Assembly (NCBI GenBank): GCA_033283325.1
Contig: JAWMQO010000001.1
Location: forward strand, 310,001 to 374,000
Direction: 5' to 3'
Origin: Mangrovimicrobium sp033283325
GTDB lineage: Bacteria > Pseudomonadota > Gammaproteobacteria > Pseudomonadales > Halieaceae
Length of the DNA stretch: 64,000 bases
Positions 63,305 through 64,000 of the stretch are shown in pieces; within the stretch, counting starts at the first letter, position 1, and each line of letters starts with the position of its first letter. The notes under the pieces were generated by a model, which did not search any database, had not been told where the DNA came from, and saw only the letters and a program-made list of their open reading frames with translations. A program made the position numbers and the translations under genes.

Positions 63305-64000
63305 TCTACATCCTCTGAAGTGCTGAAGGTATTAGCTGCGCAAGCTGCCGGGTCTCCGGATTCGGTGAGTAGGCGGATGAATTCAGGGAAGTGGCACAGT
63401 TCACTGAACCAGGGTAAGTGGAACCAGATGAAACCCATATTGGATTCCAGCGCCTGCTTGACTTTGGCAATTGAGGCCAGGTTTTGGTCGGCGACTGCGT
63501 AAACCAGGGCAGCAGTGAACTCGTCCTCCGCGGACTGCTTCTTAATTGAGTCAAGCAATTCGATTGCTGAACCGTACTCGCCGAGAAGTGCAAGTGCCTG
63601 TGCCGCAAGATGTACTCCAACCGTTTCGGGGTTGGCGTTGTAGGCATTTACTACCTTCCAGTAGAGCGAACGGGCTTCTTCTGTTTGGCCCGACAGTACC
63701 AGTGCGTCCGCCCGGTTCAGGGTCAGGAGCACGCTATCTCCCTCGGCGGCTCGGGCCAATTCGAATTCATCTAGCGCCATTTCGTAGTTGCCCCTGAGCA
63801 TGTACGCAAGCCCCAGGTTGGAGTGTGAAATACCGCGTGGGCGAATTGCTATAGCAGCATTAAAATTTTCGATCGCTGCGTCGAGTTCCCCCCGGTCAAG
63901 GTATATGAGTCCACGCAGATTTATAACGCCGCCATCGTCTGGATATTGCTCGATCGCCTTATCGGCAATTGCAAGTGCTTTGTCGTTCATGCCTGCGTAG
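63301..64000 (-). CDS. TPR-repeat protein, N-terminus beyond the window
   Basis: The frame stays open to the edge of the window, so this is the C-terminal part of a longer protein. Several TPR units are visible (for example GGVINLRGLIYLDRGELDAAIENF, then ISHSNLGLAYMLRGNYEMALDEF), and the last stretch, WFHLPWFSELCHFPEFIRLL, resembles the end of TPR regions attached to protein kinases, adenylate cyclases or CadC-like regulators. The base composition is lower in GC than in the rest of the window. What the N-terminal part is cannot be seen. Confidence 0.8.
   Translation of the reverse strand, partial: YAGMNDKALAIADKAIEQYPDDGGVINLRGLIYLDRGELDAAIENFNAAIAIRPRGISHSNLGLAYMLRGNYEMALDEFELARAAEGDSVLLTLNRADALVLSGQTEEARSLYWKVVNAYNANPETVGVHLAAQALALLGEYGSAIELLDSIKKQSAEDEFTAALVYAVADQNLASIAKVKQALESNMGFIWFHLPWFSELCHFPEFIRLLTESGDPAACAANTFSTSEDVD

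Overview
The window is GC-rich gammaproteobacterial chromosome, densely packed with genes. The block leuCDB-asd-fimV-truA-trpF-trpB-trpA-accD-folC-SPOR-cvpA-purF-metZ has the order known from Pseudomonas and its relatives. Together with a probable exosortase-type 'midcut' protein, a TonB receptor, a sterol-desaturase-like enzyme and REP-type repeats, it points to a marine gammaproteobacterium of the Halieaceae/Cellvibrionales kind. That placement is inference from gene content; there is no rRNA or tRNA gene in the window.

Layout. 1-5 kb: 3' part of a soluble lytic transglycosylase, a small phage-like protein behind an AT-rich stretch, yciH and slyX (divergent), a decayed RecB-like nuclease and a SutA-like small protein. 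5-13 kb: a PlsC-type acyltransferase, polyphosphate:AMP phosphotransferase, and the tamA-tamB outer-membrane assembly pair. 13-18 kb: OmpA-like lipoprotein, class V aminotransferase and pyruvate phosphate dikinase, all on the minus strand. 18-25 kb: two coupled exported proteins of unknown function, an HTH protein with a histone-like tail coupled to rlmKL, an intergenic pair of perfect DnaA boxes, and three small enzymes (flavodoxin-like, thioesterase, split-barrel flavin protein). 25-28 kb: sterol-desaturase-like hydroxylase coupled to a tandem double-MarR regulator, then a LysR regulator divergent from leuC. 28-45 kb: the leucine, aspartate, tryptophan, fatty-acid, folate and purine housekeeping block. 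45-51 kb: MoxR ATPase / DUF58 / TgpA transglutaminase operon, a GNAT acetyltransferase and a DUF4382 lipoprotein. 51-60.5 kb: an accessory, apparently catabolic cluster (TetR regulator, TonB receptor, SnoaL-like protein, Old-Yellow-Enzyme/FAD oxidoreductase; divergently an amidohydrolase and a cytochrome P450) whose central divergent promoter carries two copies of a TetR-like palindrome. 60.5-64 kb: a possible midcut-by-XrtH protein, PBP4/DacB, an unknown protein and a TPR protein cut by the window edge.

The most unusual non-coding signal is a set of nested palindromes. Two copies (30275-30382 and 45229-45342) share a 70-bp core almost perfectly, yet are flanked by long outer arms that are perfect inverted repeats within each copy and unrelated between copies. 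A third locus (35897-36080) has the same boundary bases and another perfect arm pair around a different, heavily folded core. REP-like inverted repeats occur at five further loci, one of them overlapping the leuD stop codon. Other points of interest are the nuclease homologue that has lost its catalytic residues, the inverted DnaA boxes and the single-chain MarR duplicate.
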